Below, in pieces: positions 1 through 6,092 of a DNA stretch of 6,092 nucleotides; positions within the stretch are counted from its first letter, which is position 1; every line of letters starts with the position of its first letter. Made by a program: the position numbers and the translations under genes. Origin of the DNA: Cloacimonetes bacterium UBA3900 (GTDB taxonomy: Bacteria > Cloacimonadota > Cloacimonadia > Cloacimonadales > Cloacimonadaceae); NCBI GenBank assembly GCA_002391675.1, contig DGFM01000039.1, positions 1 through 6,092 of the forward strand. The letters run 5' to 3'. Under the pieces are notes generated by a model. That model was given only the letters and a program-made list of their open reading frames with translations. It had not been told where the DNA came from and made no database searches.

Positions 1-2
1 CC

Positions 3-20
3 AAGCATCAACCAATGCTT
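3..20. repeat. Small inverted repeat near the window start
   Basis: AAGCAT (3-8) and ATGCTT (15-20) are perfect inverted copies around a six-base loop, followed on the plus strand by a T-rich stretch TTTAGTTTGTT. This could be the weak terminator of a gene to the left of the window. The stem is short and AT-rich, so the call is tentative. Confidence 0.25.
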
Positions 21-34
21 TAGTTTGTTCAAGC

Positions 35-60
35 GCTCATCTCCCAACTGCAAGATGGGC
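35..60. repeat. Eight-base-pair hairpin in the upstream region
   Basis: GCTCATCT (35-42) pairs with AGATGGGC (53-60) through one G-T wobble around a ten-base loop. No T run follows on either strand, so it is not an intrinsic terminator. The rest of positions 1-173 shows no start codon with a ribosome site and no recognisable protein similarity. The frame beginning at base 2 is open to a TAA at 164-166, but its translation looks non-coding. Confidence 0.25.
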
Positions 61-140
61 AGAACCTCAAACTACAACTGCAATATTAATGCCCGATCTG
101 CCAGACACTCGGTGTGCAGATTGGGACCGAAATCGTAATC

Positions 141-169
141 TTGACAAATCTAACCTAACACCGTAATGT
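141..169 (+). promoter_or_regulatory. Possible sigma-70-like promoter upstream of the first gene (weak)
   Basis: A perfect TTGACA (141-146) is followed, 17 bases on, by TAATGT (164-169), which matches only three of six bases of the -10 consensus. Transcription from it would start near 176, inside the Shine-Dalgarno sequence and leaving almost no leader, which argues against it. The promoter consensus of this phylum is not known to me. It may be a chance match. Confidence 0.2.
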
Positions 170-173
170 AAAC

Positions 174-180
174 AAGGAGG
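174..180 (+). promoter_or_regulatory. Shine-Dalgarno sequence of the hydrolase/beta-helix gene
   Basis: AAGGAGG lies five bases before ATG at 186, a near-perfect match to the 16S rRNA 3' end at good spacing. It decides for Met1 rather than Met13 (ATG at 222), whose upstream sequence GGTAAG is a poor site. Confidence 0.88.
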
Positions 181-185
181 AAACA

Positions 186-302
186 ATGCCTTACAATACG
201 AAAAACCACCCCATCGGTAAGATGGTTCTAAATTTGTTTTGCAACGCCAAAACAATTCTCGCACTCGGTTTGATCTTGTTTTGCAGCACGCTCATTGTGG
301 CT
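186..302 (+). other. Signal peptide of the hydrolase/beta-helix protein
   Basis: Residues 1-39. A long polar n-region (1-22, with Lys6, Lys12 and Lys22) precedes a hydrophobic core TILALGLILFCSTLIVA. The likely signal peptidase I cut follows IVA, before Glu40. Cys33 is preceded by Ile-Leu-Phe, which does not match a lipobox, so signal peptidase II processing is not expected. If Met13 were the true start the n-region would be of more usual length. Confidence 0.85.
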
Positions 303-3300
303 GAAACAAGTCCGAATGGCTATGAATTCCAGCGCACGGGTTATGAATATGCATCCTTTGCGAATTCCAATACTGTTCCATATACAAATATTGACCGTAT
401 CATCATCCAAGTGGATACGGGTGAAGACATTATTACACCTAGAGCAGTTCAAGTTGATATCGACAGTGTTGCAGTCCAAACAAATGTATTTTTGCCCGCT
501 TCCGGTGTTTATCACTATAAGTTCTGGATTAGCAAGATGATCAACAACAAATACGTTCTTCAAGGAACATATTTATACAGCTTTACTCGCCATTTTTCAG
601 GGAATCACACCGTTACATTCAGAATTCCGGCCGTTGGTACCGGCTCATTCTCTTTGACATACCTACTTACTAATAACAAGGGGAGTACCCTCACCTCAGG
701 AAATCATTACTTTGACAAAATCAGCAGCCAAAATCAAGTCATGGTTAACATCGGTAAAGACATGTTGTTTAAGATGAGGTCATCCAACAGCAGTTTAAAG
801 CGCCCCATGTTGTTAGTTGAGGGATTTGATCCTGCAAACAATAATGGGCTCTATTTTTATGAAGACAGGATTTCGATAATGGAAGAAAATCACCCCGATG
901 TATTTGATGGCGTTGACTTGTATTTGCTAAATTTCAACGACACATCATTGGATGTAAGAGAAAATGCCAGAGTGCTGCTTGGTGCTCTACAACATATTAA
1001 CACTTTGTATCAGGCAGAAGTGCTAACGGAAGGAATAAGTGTTTTGGGTTTTTCTATGGGAGGCATAGTATCAAGATATGCTTTGGCATATGCAGAACAT
1101 CATGGTATTCCTCATTACTGTACACAATTCATTTCTTATGATAGCCCACACAGAGGGGCTATTATCAACACCAACCTGCAAAACGCATTACATGATATAC
1201 ACGATACTTTCGATGGCTGGATAACCACATTGAGTTTTATAATCTCTGACGATAAGATTGAAGATTTTAACGATCTGCGCACGCTTGTCAAGGCTCTTAA
1301 ATCTCCTGCAGCCAAACAACTTATACGCAACAATGTTAAATCAGAAGGATACTCGAATGAGCTTAATGGATCAATAGCCTATCAAGAGCTATTCTCAGAG
1401 GTTAATCTCGAGGAAAGACTTCTATATGAGCCGAACAATGAGGTGCTTAACTATGATGAAAACGACCCAAACAGCAAACCGGGATATCCTTATAAACAAA
1501 ATTCAATTAAAAGCTTAGCAATTTCCAATGGATGGGTAACAAGAAGTGGCGACATTGATGGTCAAAAAGAAAAGGTTTGCAAGATTACCATCATTGTTAT
1601 TGATCTACCCGGTTCTTTAGATGATATAACAATAGAGAAAAACGTAAATAAGCAAGATTGGGACACTCAATGCGGATCAACCCTAGGCTTAGCAAGATGG
1701 CTTGATGAGGATGACGAATATGTAACTGTCTATTTTGACCCTGTTTTGGTTCCTTTAAAATCAAGCCTGCATCTTAGGCCTCAAGGCACTAATGGCTATC
1801 CTGATAACTCTGATCTGGTTATCAACGTATATGACGACATTGTCCCAAGAGACAATCAGAATAATATCATAACAGACTATGACGGAATCGCTGATTACCT
1901 GGCTAACCACTCTCTGTTTGATTCTGTCGTGCTTAGCAACGTAGCAAATCTATGCCACGCCGATATTTCAGACTCTGTTGTTACCAAGGCAGTGTCATAC
2001 TTTACAGACCCTTTCAATCGTGCAGTTTCCACGATCTCCGGCAACATTCACAATACAGACCTGAATGGTGTTGAGATGACAGCATACCTTGGAGACTTTG
2101 AGCATCCATTGGATAATAGTTTCTGCAAACTGAACAGCGACGGCAGCTGGTCTGTTGCCTACACGCTTCTTAGAGACGCAGATGTGGTCGTCAAATTCAG
2201 CAAAGCAGGAAGCTTGCCCACGGTTAAGAGATACCGTATGGTGTATGACAACACGTCACACAGTGTAAACAGTATTGAAAATCAGTGGGTAAGGTTATAT
2301 GACTTCAATCTCCAGAACATCACAGTTTCCAAAAACCAGGCCGGTGGTTTCGATGAAGTTCATGATGCTGTCTGCTTTCTGACTGACTACTTCACTCATA
2401 ATACCTATAATGGTGAGGAAATTATCATCAAAGTCTTCTCAGGAACTTATTATTGCCCTGTCGATCTCTCTCCTCTCGTAGTAAAAGGCATCACCAACTT
2501 CACACTCGAAGGTGTGGGAGAGGCTATCATCAAAGCACGCGGTTACGGCATCAAACTGGTAGTAGATGAAGAATCTACCCGCAGTGGAGCTGTGTATAAT
2601 ATCAAGAATATCCAGATCACCGCTGATAATGTACCCGGCAGTTCTGCACCTCGCAACATCAGAGGTATTATCTACAAAGATCAATTCAACAATTCAGCAG
2701 GCGATCCACCAGACCCAAGGATTACACTAAACATCCAAAACTGCAAGATATACGATTGCTGTTCCTACCGCTCTTCTGAAACAATTAATCCCGTTCCCAG
2801 TGCCGCAGCCATTCACTTTGAAGGTGCAGGCACTATTTCTGACTGCGAAATATATGATAATTGGATAAGAGGTAGTGATGAGACAGATTCTGAGCACTTT
2901 CAGGTCGGTGGATTGTATGTAAACAGCAACACATCTTCATTGGTCGAAATAAAAGGCAACACATTTGAGAACAATGAAGGCGGTCTTGCCGGTGGAGTTG
3001 TTGCTAAGGGTGAGGGGAGTATCCTGATCCATAACAATGATTTCTCAGGCAACACTTATGGTTCGTATTGTGACATAGATGGTGCTTACGATGCTAATGC
3101 CTTGTCGGTATATGAAGCTTCTGATATAGTGATCAAAAACAATATATTTGTAGAAAACATCAAATCTTCGTTTCCTTATGGCCCTTCTGTTGGCTTGGCA
3201 ACATATGTTTCTAAGGCTGCATCACCTATTAGGTTTATAAATAACACTATTATCAACACACCTCCACATCCAAATACATCATTCTCTGCTATCACATTCA

Positions 3301-4946
3301 TGATCTACGCTGGTACTTCGGTACAGGATATTCACATTAAAAACAACGTTGTCAGTGCTACTAATAATAATGGTTGTATGATCAATAAATCTACAGGACA
3401 CCAGCCATTGAGCCTGAGACACAACGTATTTCATAACATCAGTCCATGTAATTATACCGTGCATCTCTATAACCCCAATGATCCAACGAGCGTTTGCTGC
3501 CCAGATTCAGTGAACTTCAACTACAGTTGTGATCCTGAGCTTGACGCTACCACCTATGTCCCCATCTGGGATGAAACCACCATGTCTCACTGTATTGACA
3601 ATGGTATAGGTGATAACGATGCAGACGGCACTCCACCAGATATCGGAGCAAGAGGAGTAATGCAACACAAATACTGGAACTATACATTTGGTATCCCGGA
3701 TGAAAGGGAAAGATGGTATTGGGTTAGCTATCCAGTATTGAATACCATTACATACAATGCCTTGGTAGCAAGTGAGTTCTTCGACGAATTGCTGCTTGTT
3801 CATGAGTATTCTAATCAGATGCGTAAACCCGTCTATCTGGAAGAGATCAGGTGGTATGAAGAGGGGGATGAATATAGCATTGTATGGAACAAGAATGCGG
3901 AAGCTTGGACCGAGTATGTCAATTCACACATAGTCAGCAGTCCTCAGGGATACAAGATCAAGTTGCAGCAAAGAGTCCACTATGCATATCCATGGCCACC
4001 GAGCGTGACCGAAAGCGGTTTCAAAACTCCTGATAGTACTCAGTTCAACATTTACGGAGGTGTTGAAAACTGGTTGGGATATTTCAGGGAAGAAGCTGCT
4101 TTGCCGCACGATGCCTTCAGCGCAATCTGGGATGATATTACCAGGGTTTGTACTAAAAACTTCTGCCTTCAACGTAATCCCAAGACAGGATTTATGGAGG
4201 GAACATTTGGCTATCTCCAATATGGCGATCTGGTGATCGTAAACACAAACAATGATCACACCTTCCAATGGAGTGAGAGCTTGCCACCGGAAAACCCACG
4301 CTTCAAGAGCTCGCCGGAGTATTTTGTCTTTGACGAGAAGGCGGATTACATCCCCGTCTATATCAGTCTTCCGGATGATGTGGTAGCCACAGTCTCTGAA
4401 GTGGGTATTTATGTGGACGGAATCTGCAAAGGTGCGGTGGTTGTAGAAGAGAATTACGAGCAGATATCCACCTATGTGGATAGTGCCGACGAGCTGCAAA
4501 ATGGAGACGTGCAATTTGTCTTTTATAGCGGCGATGGCAAAAGCCCGGGTATGCAGTTAAAACCTCTGTCTGTAGACCATGCCCAGCTTCGGGTTAAGCA
4601 CGGTGCCGCAGGTTATCCCTATTTCGAGATAAAACTCAGCTCCGAAGATATGCAGAGTATAACTCCGCCAGTACTTATTCTCAAACAAAACTACCCCAAT
4701 CCCTTCAATCCCAGCACTACGATCACCTACAGCTTGCCAGAGACTTCTCAGGTGCGCCTTGATGTTTACAACGTTAAAGGTCAGCTTGTCAAAACCCTGG
4801 TAGATTCTGAGCTGCCTGCGGGAGTACATAGCGTGATATGGAATGGCAAAGACATGAACGATAATGCGGTATCCAGTGGAGTCTACTTCTATCGCATCAC
4901 CAGTTCTCAGGGAAGCATCAGCAAGAAAATGCTCCTGATGAAATAG
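186..4946 (+). CDS. Secreted multidomain protein: alpha/beta hydrolase (PGAP1/lipase-like) fused to a parallel beta-helix and a C-terminal sorting domain
   Basis: Complete 1586-residue protein ending in TAG. Seen in order: signal peptide (1-39); beta-rich domain (about 40-205); alpha/beta hydrolase (about 206-600) opening with LLVEGFDP, nucleophile elbow GFSMG (Ser290) and YDSPHRGA (318-325); a carboxypeptidase-regulatory-like beta domain (about 615-705, starting STISGNI); right-handed beta-helix (about 712-1157) closing with PPDIGARG; an unassigned region (1158-1499) with a Trp-rich start (RWYWVSYP, 1176-1183) and a small beta module (EVGIYVDGICKGA, 1405-1417); and a FlgD-Ig-like sorting domain (1500-1586). 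The start is fixed by AAGGAGG five bases upstream; Met13 is an alternative with a poor ribosome site. Inferred role: exported esterase or lipase held at the cell surface, substrate unknown. No lipobox fits the signal peptide, so a lipoprotein is unlikely. The reading frame is intact throughout. The coding call is very sure, the domain calls fairly sure, the activity uncertain. Confidence 0.95.
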   Translation: MPYNTKNHPIGKMVLNLFCNAKTILALGLILFCSTLIVAETSPNGYEFQRTGYEYASFANSNTVPYTNIDRIIIQVDTGEDIITPRAVQVDIDSVAVQTNVFLPASGVYHYKFWISKMINNKYVLQGTYLYSFTRHFSGNHTVTFRIPAVGTGSFSLTYLLTNNKGSTLTSGNHYFDKISSQNQVMVNIGKDMLFKMRSSNSSLKRPMLLVEGFDPANNNGLYFYEDRISIMEENHPDVFDGVDLYLLNFNDTSLDVRENARVLLGALQHINTLYQAEVLTEGISVLGFSMGGIVSRYALAYAEHHGIPHYCTQFISYDSPHRGAIINTNLQNALHDIHDTFDGWITTLSFIISDDKIEDFNDLRTLVKALKSPAAKQLIRNNVKSEGYSNELNGSIAYQELFSEVNLEERLLYEPNNEVLNYDENDPNSKPGYPYKQNSIKSLAISNGWVTRSGDIDGQKEKVCKITIIVIDLPGSLDDITIEKNVNKQDWDTQCGSTLGLARWLDEDDEYVTVYFDPVLVPLKSSLHLRPQGTNGYPDNSDLVINVYDDIVPRDNQNNIITDYDGIADYLANHSLFDSVVLSNVANLCHADISDSVVTKAVSYFTDPFNRAVSTISGNIHNTDLNGVEMTAYLGDFEHPLDNSFCKLNSDGSWSVAYTLLRDADVVVKFSKAGSLPTVKRYRMVYDNTSHSVNSIENQWVRLYDFNLQNITVSKNQAGGFDEVHDAVCFLTDYFTHNTYNGEEIIIKVFSGTYYCPVDLSPLVVKGITNFTLEGVGEAIIKARGYGIKLVVDEESTRSGAVYNIKNIQITADNVPGSSAPRNIRGIIYKDQFNNSAGDPPDPRITLNIQNCKIYDCCSYRSSETINPVPSAAAIHFEGAGTISDCEIYDNWIRGSDETDSEHFQVGGLYVNSNTSSLVEIKGNTFENNEGGLAGGVVAKGEGSILIHNNDFSGNTYGSYCDIDGAYDANALSVYEASDIVIKNNIFVENIKSSFPYGPSVGLATYVSKAASPIRFINNTIINTPPHPNTSFSAITFMIYAGTSVQDIHIKNNVVSATNNNGCMINKSTGHQPLSLRHNVFHNISPCNYTVHLYNPNDPTSVCCPDSVNFNYSCDPELDATTYVPIWDETTMSHCIDNGIGDNDADGTPPDIGARGVMQHKYWNYTFGIPDERERWYWVSYPVLNTITYNALVASEFFDELLLVHEYSNQMRKPVYLEEIRWYEEGDEYSIVWNKNAEAWTEYVNSHIVSSPQGYKIKLQQRVHYAYPWPPSVTESGFKTPDSTQFNIYGGVENWLGYFREEAALPHDAFSAIWDDITRVCTKNFCLQRNPKTGFMEGTFGYLQYGDLVIVNTNNDHTFQWSESLPPENPRFKSSPEYFVFDEKADYIPVYISLPDDVVATVSEVGIYVDGICKGAVVVEENYEQISTYVDSADELQNGDVQFVFYSGDGKSPGMQLKPLSVDHAQLRVKHGAAGYPYFEIKLSSEDMQSITPPVLILKQNYPNPFNPSTTITYSLPETSQVRLDVYNVKGQLVKTLVDSELPAGVHSVIWNGKDMNDNAVSSGVYFYRITSSQGSISKKMLLMK
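801..1985 (+). other. Alpha/beta hydrolase domain, PGAP1/lipase-like
   Basis: Residues about 206-600. LLVEGFDP forms the first core strand and probable oxyanion region. ISVLGFSMGGIVSRYAL contains the Gly-x-Ser-x-Gly elbow with Ser290, and FISYDSPHRGA matches the conserved strand-turn after the elbow in PGAP1-like and triacylglycerol-lipase-like enzymes. YDDIVP (549-554) fits the usual D-x-[IV]-V-P acid site, which would make Asp550 the acid. NLCHAD puts His591 41 residues later as the catalytic base. The triad is inferred from motif order and spacing. About 220 residues between the DSPHRG motif and the acid are more than a minimal fold needs and may form a lid. The combination VEGFDP / SMGG / DSPH resembles, from memory, secreted proteins of Bacteroidota. 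Confidence 0.8.
2319..3656 (+). other. Right-handed parallel beta-helix domain (pectin-lyase-like fold)
   Basis: Residues about 712-1157. It opens with ITVSKNQAGGFDEVHDAV and a strand plus FSGTYY, the usual N-cap of pectinesterase-like and NosD-like helices. A ladder of coil repeats of the type I-x-I-[KHR]-[NH]-N-x-[FVI] follows, at residues 922, 948, 983, 1017, 1051 and 1077, so spacings are about 26, 35, 34, 34 and 26. It closes with a GDNDADGTPPDIGARG element that commonly ends such domains. No pectate lyase or pectin esterase catalytic set could be recognised, so a binding or scaffold role is as likely as catalysis. Confidence 0.8.
4683..4943 (+). other. C-terminal FlgD-Ig-like / type IX-like (type A) sorting domain
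   Basis: Residues 1500-1586. LKQNYPNPFNPSTTITY is followed by the beta-sandwich signature LDVYNVKGQLVKTL, WNGKDMNDNAVSSGVYFYRI and a short basic/hydrophobic tail SKKMLLMK. In FCB bacteria such domains direct export through, or attachment after, a type IX-like secretion system. Whether this organism has that machinery cannot be seen here. This domain is the main taxonomic clue in the window. Confidence 0.92.
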
Positions 4947-4958
4947 ACACATAAATCC

Positions 4959-4997
4959 GTGCACACCAGTTTTGATACAAACGAGATTGAGTGCACA
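4959..4997. repeat. Pair of GTGCACA boxes 32 bp apart
   Basis: GTGCACA occurs at 4959-4965 and again at 4991-4997. The core GTGCAC is self-complementary, so the pair is both a direct and an inverted repeat, with a period of 32 bp (about three helical turns) in the 112-bp gap before the second gene. It could be a regulator site or a long weak stem. A chance pairing is not excluded. Confidence 0.25.
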
Positions 4998-5001
4998 GTA
5001 T

Positions 5002-5035
5002 AAAAAAAGGTGGGGGAGGGACTCCCTCTCCCACC
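5002..5035 (-). terminator. Strong GC-rich hairpin oriented as an intrinsic terminator on the minus strand
   Basis: GGTGGGGGAGGG (5009-5020) pairs with CCCTCTCCCACC (5024-5035) over 12 positions with one G-T wobble and a three-base loop ACT. Seven A residues (5002-5008) lie directly on its left. Read on the minus strand this is a GC-rich stem followed by seven T, the textbook layout of a Rho-independent terminator. On the plus strand no T run follows the stem, so it does not look like a standard terminator of the upstream gene. It may still impede plus-strand transcription, or protect mRNA ends through folding. It is also the 5' neighbour of the next gene, ending 23 bases before its ATG. Confidence 0.65.
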
Positions 5036-5049
5036 AACTAACTACAAAT

Positions 5050-5054
5050 GAGGT
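5050..5054 (+). promoter_or_regulatory. Shine-Dalgarno sequence of the second gene
   Basis: GAGGT ends four bases before ATG at 5059. It supports that start, and the signal peptide begins immediately after it. The site overlaps a trivial ATG-AGG-TAA triplet series at 5048-5056. Confidence 0.75.
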
Positions 5055-5058
5055 AAAT

Positions 5059-6092
5059 ATGAAATTACGATACAAACTACTGATCCTGACGCTGCTCATG
5101 CCTTGCCTGGCCCTCGCTGCCACCCTGACGGTGAAACAAGACGGCAGCGGCGACTATGCTGCCATCCAGGCTGCTGTTGATGCAGCCAGCCCCGGAGACA
5201 CGGTATTGGTGTATCCAGGGAGATACTTTGAAAATATCGGCTTCCAGACCAATAATATCACTCTCATGAGCTTGGAGGGAGTCACCGGTGAGCCCGCGTA
5301 TATAGATTCTACCGTCATTGATGGGAATAATACTGACACCTGCATTAGAGTCTGGAGCGATAATACAGTTATCAGAGGATTCTCTGTAACGCGGGGTCTG
5401 ACAACTGGAGCCGGTGCTGGCATCGGTGTACAAAGGTCCGCATCTATCATCAATTGTAAGGTCTTCAACAATACAGCTCCCAGAGGTGCCGGAATCACAA
5501 TAAGTAGCGCGCGAGTTTTTCTTAGCGGAGTAGAAGTGTTTGATAATTACGCTCTTTATACTGGAGGAGGTATAAATTTATTTTCAAATTGGGACGTCAC
5601 CTTCGATCCCGTCAATCGTTGCTCTATCTACAACAACCGTGCCGGATCGGGACAGGATATATATGTACAGGATGCACGCAGAGACTTGAATATGCCCCTG
5701 AACACTTTTTCGATAGCCAACCCCGACACTTATCATGCGATTTATCTGAGTTACAGGTCCAACGACGAGATCTATCACATCAACTTCGATATCCTGAATG
5801 CACATCATCAGGAGCTTGATTGTGATATCTATGTTTCCCCTGAGGGTGATGACTCCAACGATGGCCAGAGCCCCGAAACAGCCTTTAAAACCATCCATAA
5901 TGCCATCTATTGGGCTGCTTCGGACAGTCTCAATCCGGTCACCGTGCACATCTTGCCCGGCGTGTATTCCCGCACCGACAACGAACAGATCTTTCCCATT
6001 CCCCTCAGAAGCTGGGTTATCCTTCAAGGCAGCGGGATCGATGCAACCCACCTGATCTTGGAACCCCATCCGGTATATAACGATGGCTATGG
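5059..6092 (+). CDS. Secreted tandem beta-helix protein, pectinesterase/NosD-like then DUF1565-like (3' end outside window)
   Basis: Partial: 344 codons with no stop run to the window edge. Seen: a signal peptide (1-20, hydrophobic core LLILTLLMPCLALA, cut after ALA); then TVKQDGSGDYAAIQAAVDAA and GDTVLVYPGRYFENI (about 24-59), the N-cap typical of pectinesterase-like and NosD-like right-handed beta-helices; coil repeats with Asn and Gly ladders (AGIGVQRSASIINCKVFNN and similar) to about residue 250; then a second beginning, DIYVSPEGDDSNDGQSPE (256-273) with AFKTIHNAI and VHILPGVY, the signature of a DUF1565-type helix. Known of the families: carbohydrate or surface binding, sometimes lyase or esterase activity. 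No catalytic residues could be assigned. It follows the hydrolase gene in the same direction after 112 bp, which suggests related surface functions but not necessarily one transcript. A C-terminal sorting domain is expected further right. Confidence 0.93.
   Translation, partial: MKLRYKLLILTLLMPCLALAATLTVKQDGSGDYAAIQAAVDAASPGDTVLVYPGRYFENIGFQTNNITLMSLEGVTGEPAYIDSTVIDGNNTDTCIRVWSDNTVIRGFSVTRGLTTGAGAGIGVQRSASIINCKVFNNTAPRGAGITISSARVFLSGVEVFDNYALYTGGGINLFSNWDVTFDPVNRCSIYNNRAGSGQDIYVQDARRDLNMPLNTFSIANPDTYHAIYLSYRSNDEIYHINFDILNAHHQELDCDIYVSPEGDDSNDGQSPETAFKTIHNAIYWAASDSLNPVTVHILPGVYSRTDNEQIFPIPLRSWVILQGSGIDATHLILEPHPVYNDGY

Larger units (their letters stand above)
4947..5058. other. Intergenic region between the two exported-protein genes
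   Basis: It holds the GTGCACA pair, a TATAAA stretch (4999-5004), the A7 tract with strong hairpin, and the ribosome site of the second gene. TTGATA (4972-4977) lies 21 bases before TATAAA, too far for a standard sigma-70 promoter, and a start near 5011 would begin inside the hairpin. No convincing promoter or plus-strand terminator was seen, so read-through from the first gene is possible. Confidence 0.6.

Noticed and set aside
2..166. Open plus-strand frame from the window edge, as the possible tail of an upstream gene
   Set aside because: The translation is rich in Thr, Ala and Asn with no recognisable motif and does not end like the sorting domain seen in the first gene. A real upstream tail cannot be excluded without the sequence to the left.
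3924..4514. Minus-strand open frame of 196 codons
   Set aside because: It lies wholly inside the well-supported first gene, has no ribosome site or recognisable domain, and its protein composition is irregular.
4972..5004. TTGATA and TATAAA as a promoter of the second gene
   Set aside because: The 21-base spacing is too long, and transcription would start inside the hairpin.
5048..5056. Two-codon upstream frame ATG-AGG-TAA before the second gene
   Set aside because: It overlaps the Shine-Dalgarno sequence and has no ribosome site of its own, so it is most likely coincidental.
4557..5123. Minus-strand open frame of 188 codons spanning the intergenic gap
   Set aside because: It runs through the terminator-like hairpin and overlaps both real genes. 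Its translation shows no known motif, so it is a chance frame.
5589..6055. Two overlapping plus-strand frames of 76 and 85 codons in other phases
   Set aside because: They lie inside the second gene, lack ribosome sites and have no recognisable motif.
5584..6069. Minus-strand open frame of 161 codons
   Set aside because: It is antisense to the second gene, whose signal peptide and beta-helix motifs support the plus-strand frame.

Overview
The window carries two consecutive genes on the plus strand, both coding for large exported proteins with beta-helix domains. A complete 1586-residue gene (186-4946) is followed, after 112 bp, by a second gene (5059 to beyond the window end) of which 344 codons are visible. 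No RNA gene, CRISPR array, transposase or phage gene was seen. The long minus-strand open frames are shadows of these two genes.

The likely source is a bacterium of the FCB group, most probably Candidatus Cloacimonadota (WWE1) or a close relative. The main clue is the C-terminus of the first protein: a NYPNPFNPST motif, then a FlgD-Ig-like fold with YNVKGQLVKTL and SSGVYFYRI, ending in a Lys/Met/Leu tail. This ending is typical of secreted proteins in that group. Purine-rich Shine-Dalgarno sequences and a modest G+C content agree with it but do not prove it. The assignment is from memory of families, not from a search.

Layout: 1-173 is an upstream region with no convincing gene, containing two small hairpins and a TTGACA box. 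174-180 is a strong ribosome binding site. 186-4946 encodes a signal peptide, a beta-rich N-terminal domain, a PGAP1/lipase-like alpha/beta hydrolase with a plausible Ser-Asp-His triad, a carboxypeptidase-regulatory-like beta domain, a right-handed parallel beta-helix, an uncharacterised region and a C-terminal sorting/FlgD-like domain. 4947-5058 is intergenic and holds a strong GC-rich hairpin whose adjacent A tract makes it look like an intrinsic terminator for minus-strand transcription. 5059-6092 is the 5' part of the second gene: signal peptide, a DGSGDY-type pectinesterase-like/NosD-like beta-helix, then the start of a second, DUF1565-type beta-helix.

Both proteins are probably exported and displayed on, or released from, the cell surface. 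The first couples an esterase/lipase-like domain to a possible carbohydrate- or surface-binding beta-helix. The second consists, as far as seen, of beta-helix modules only. The substrate is unknown. The hydrolase-beta-helix-sorting-domain fusion is the most interesting item here.
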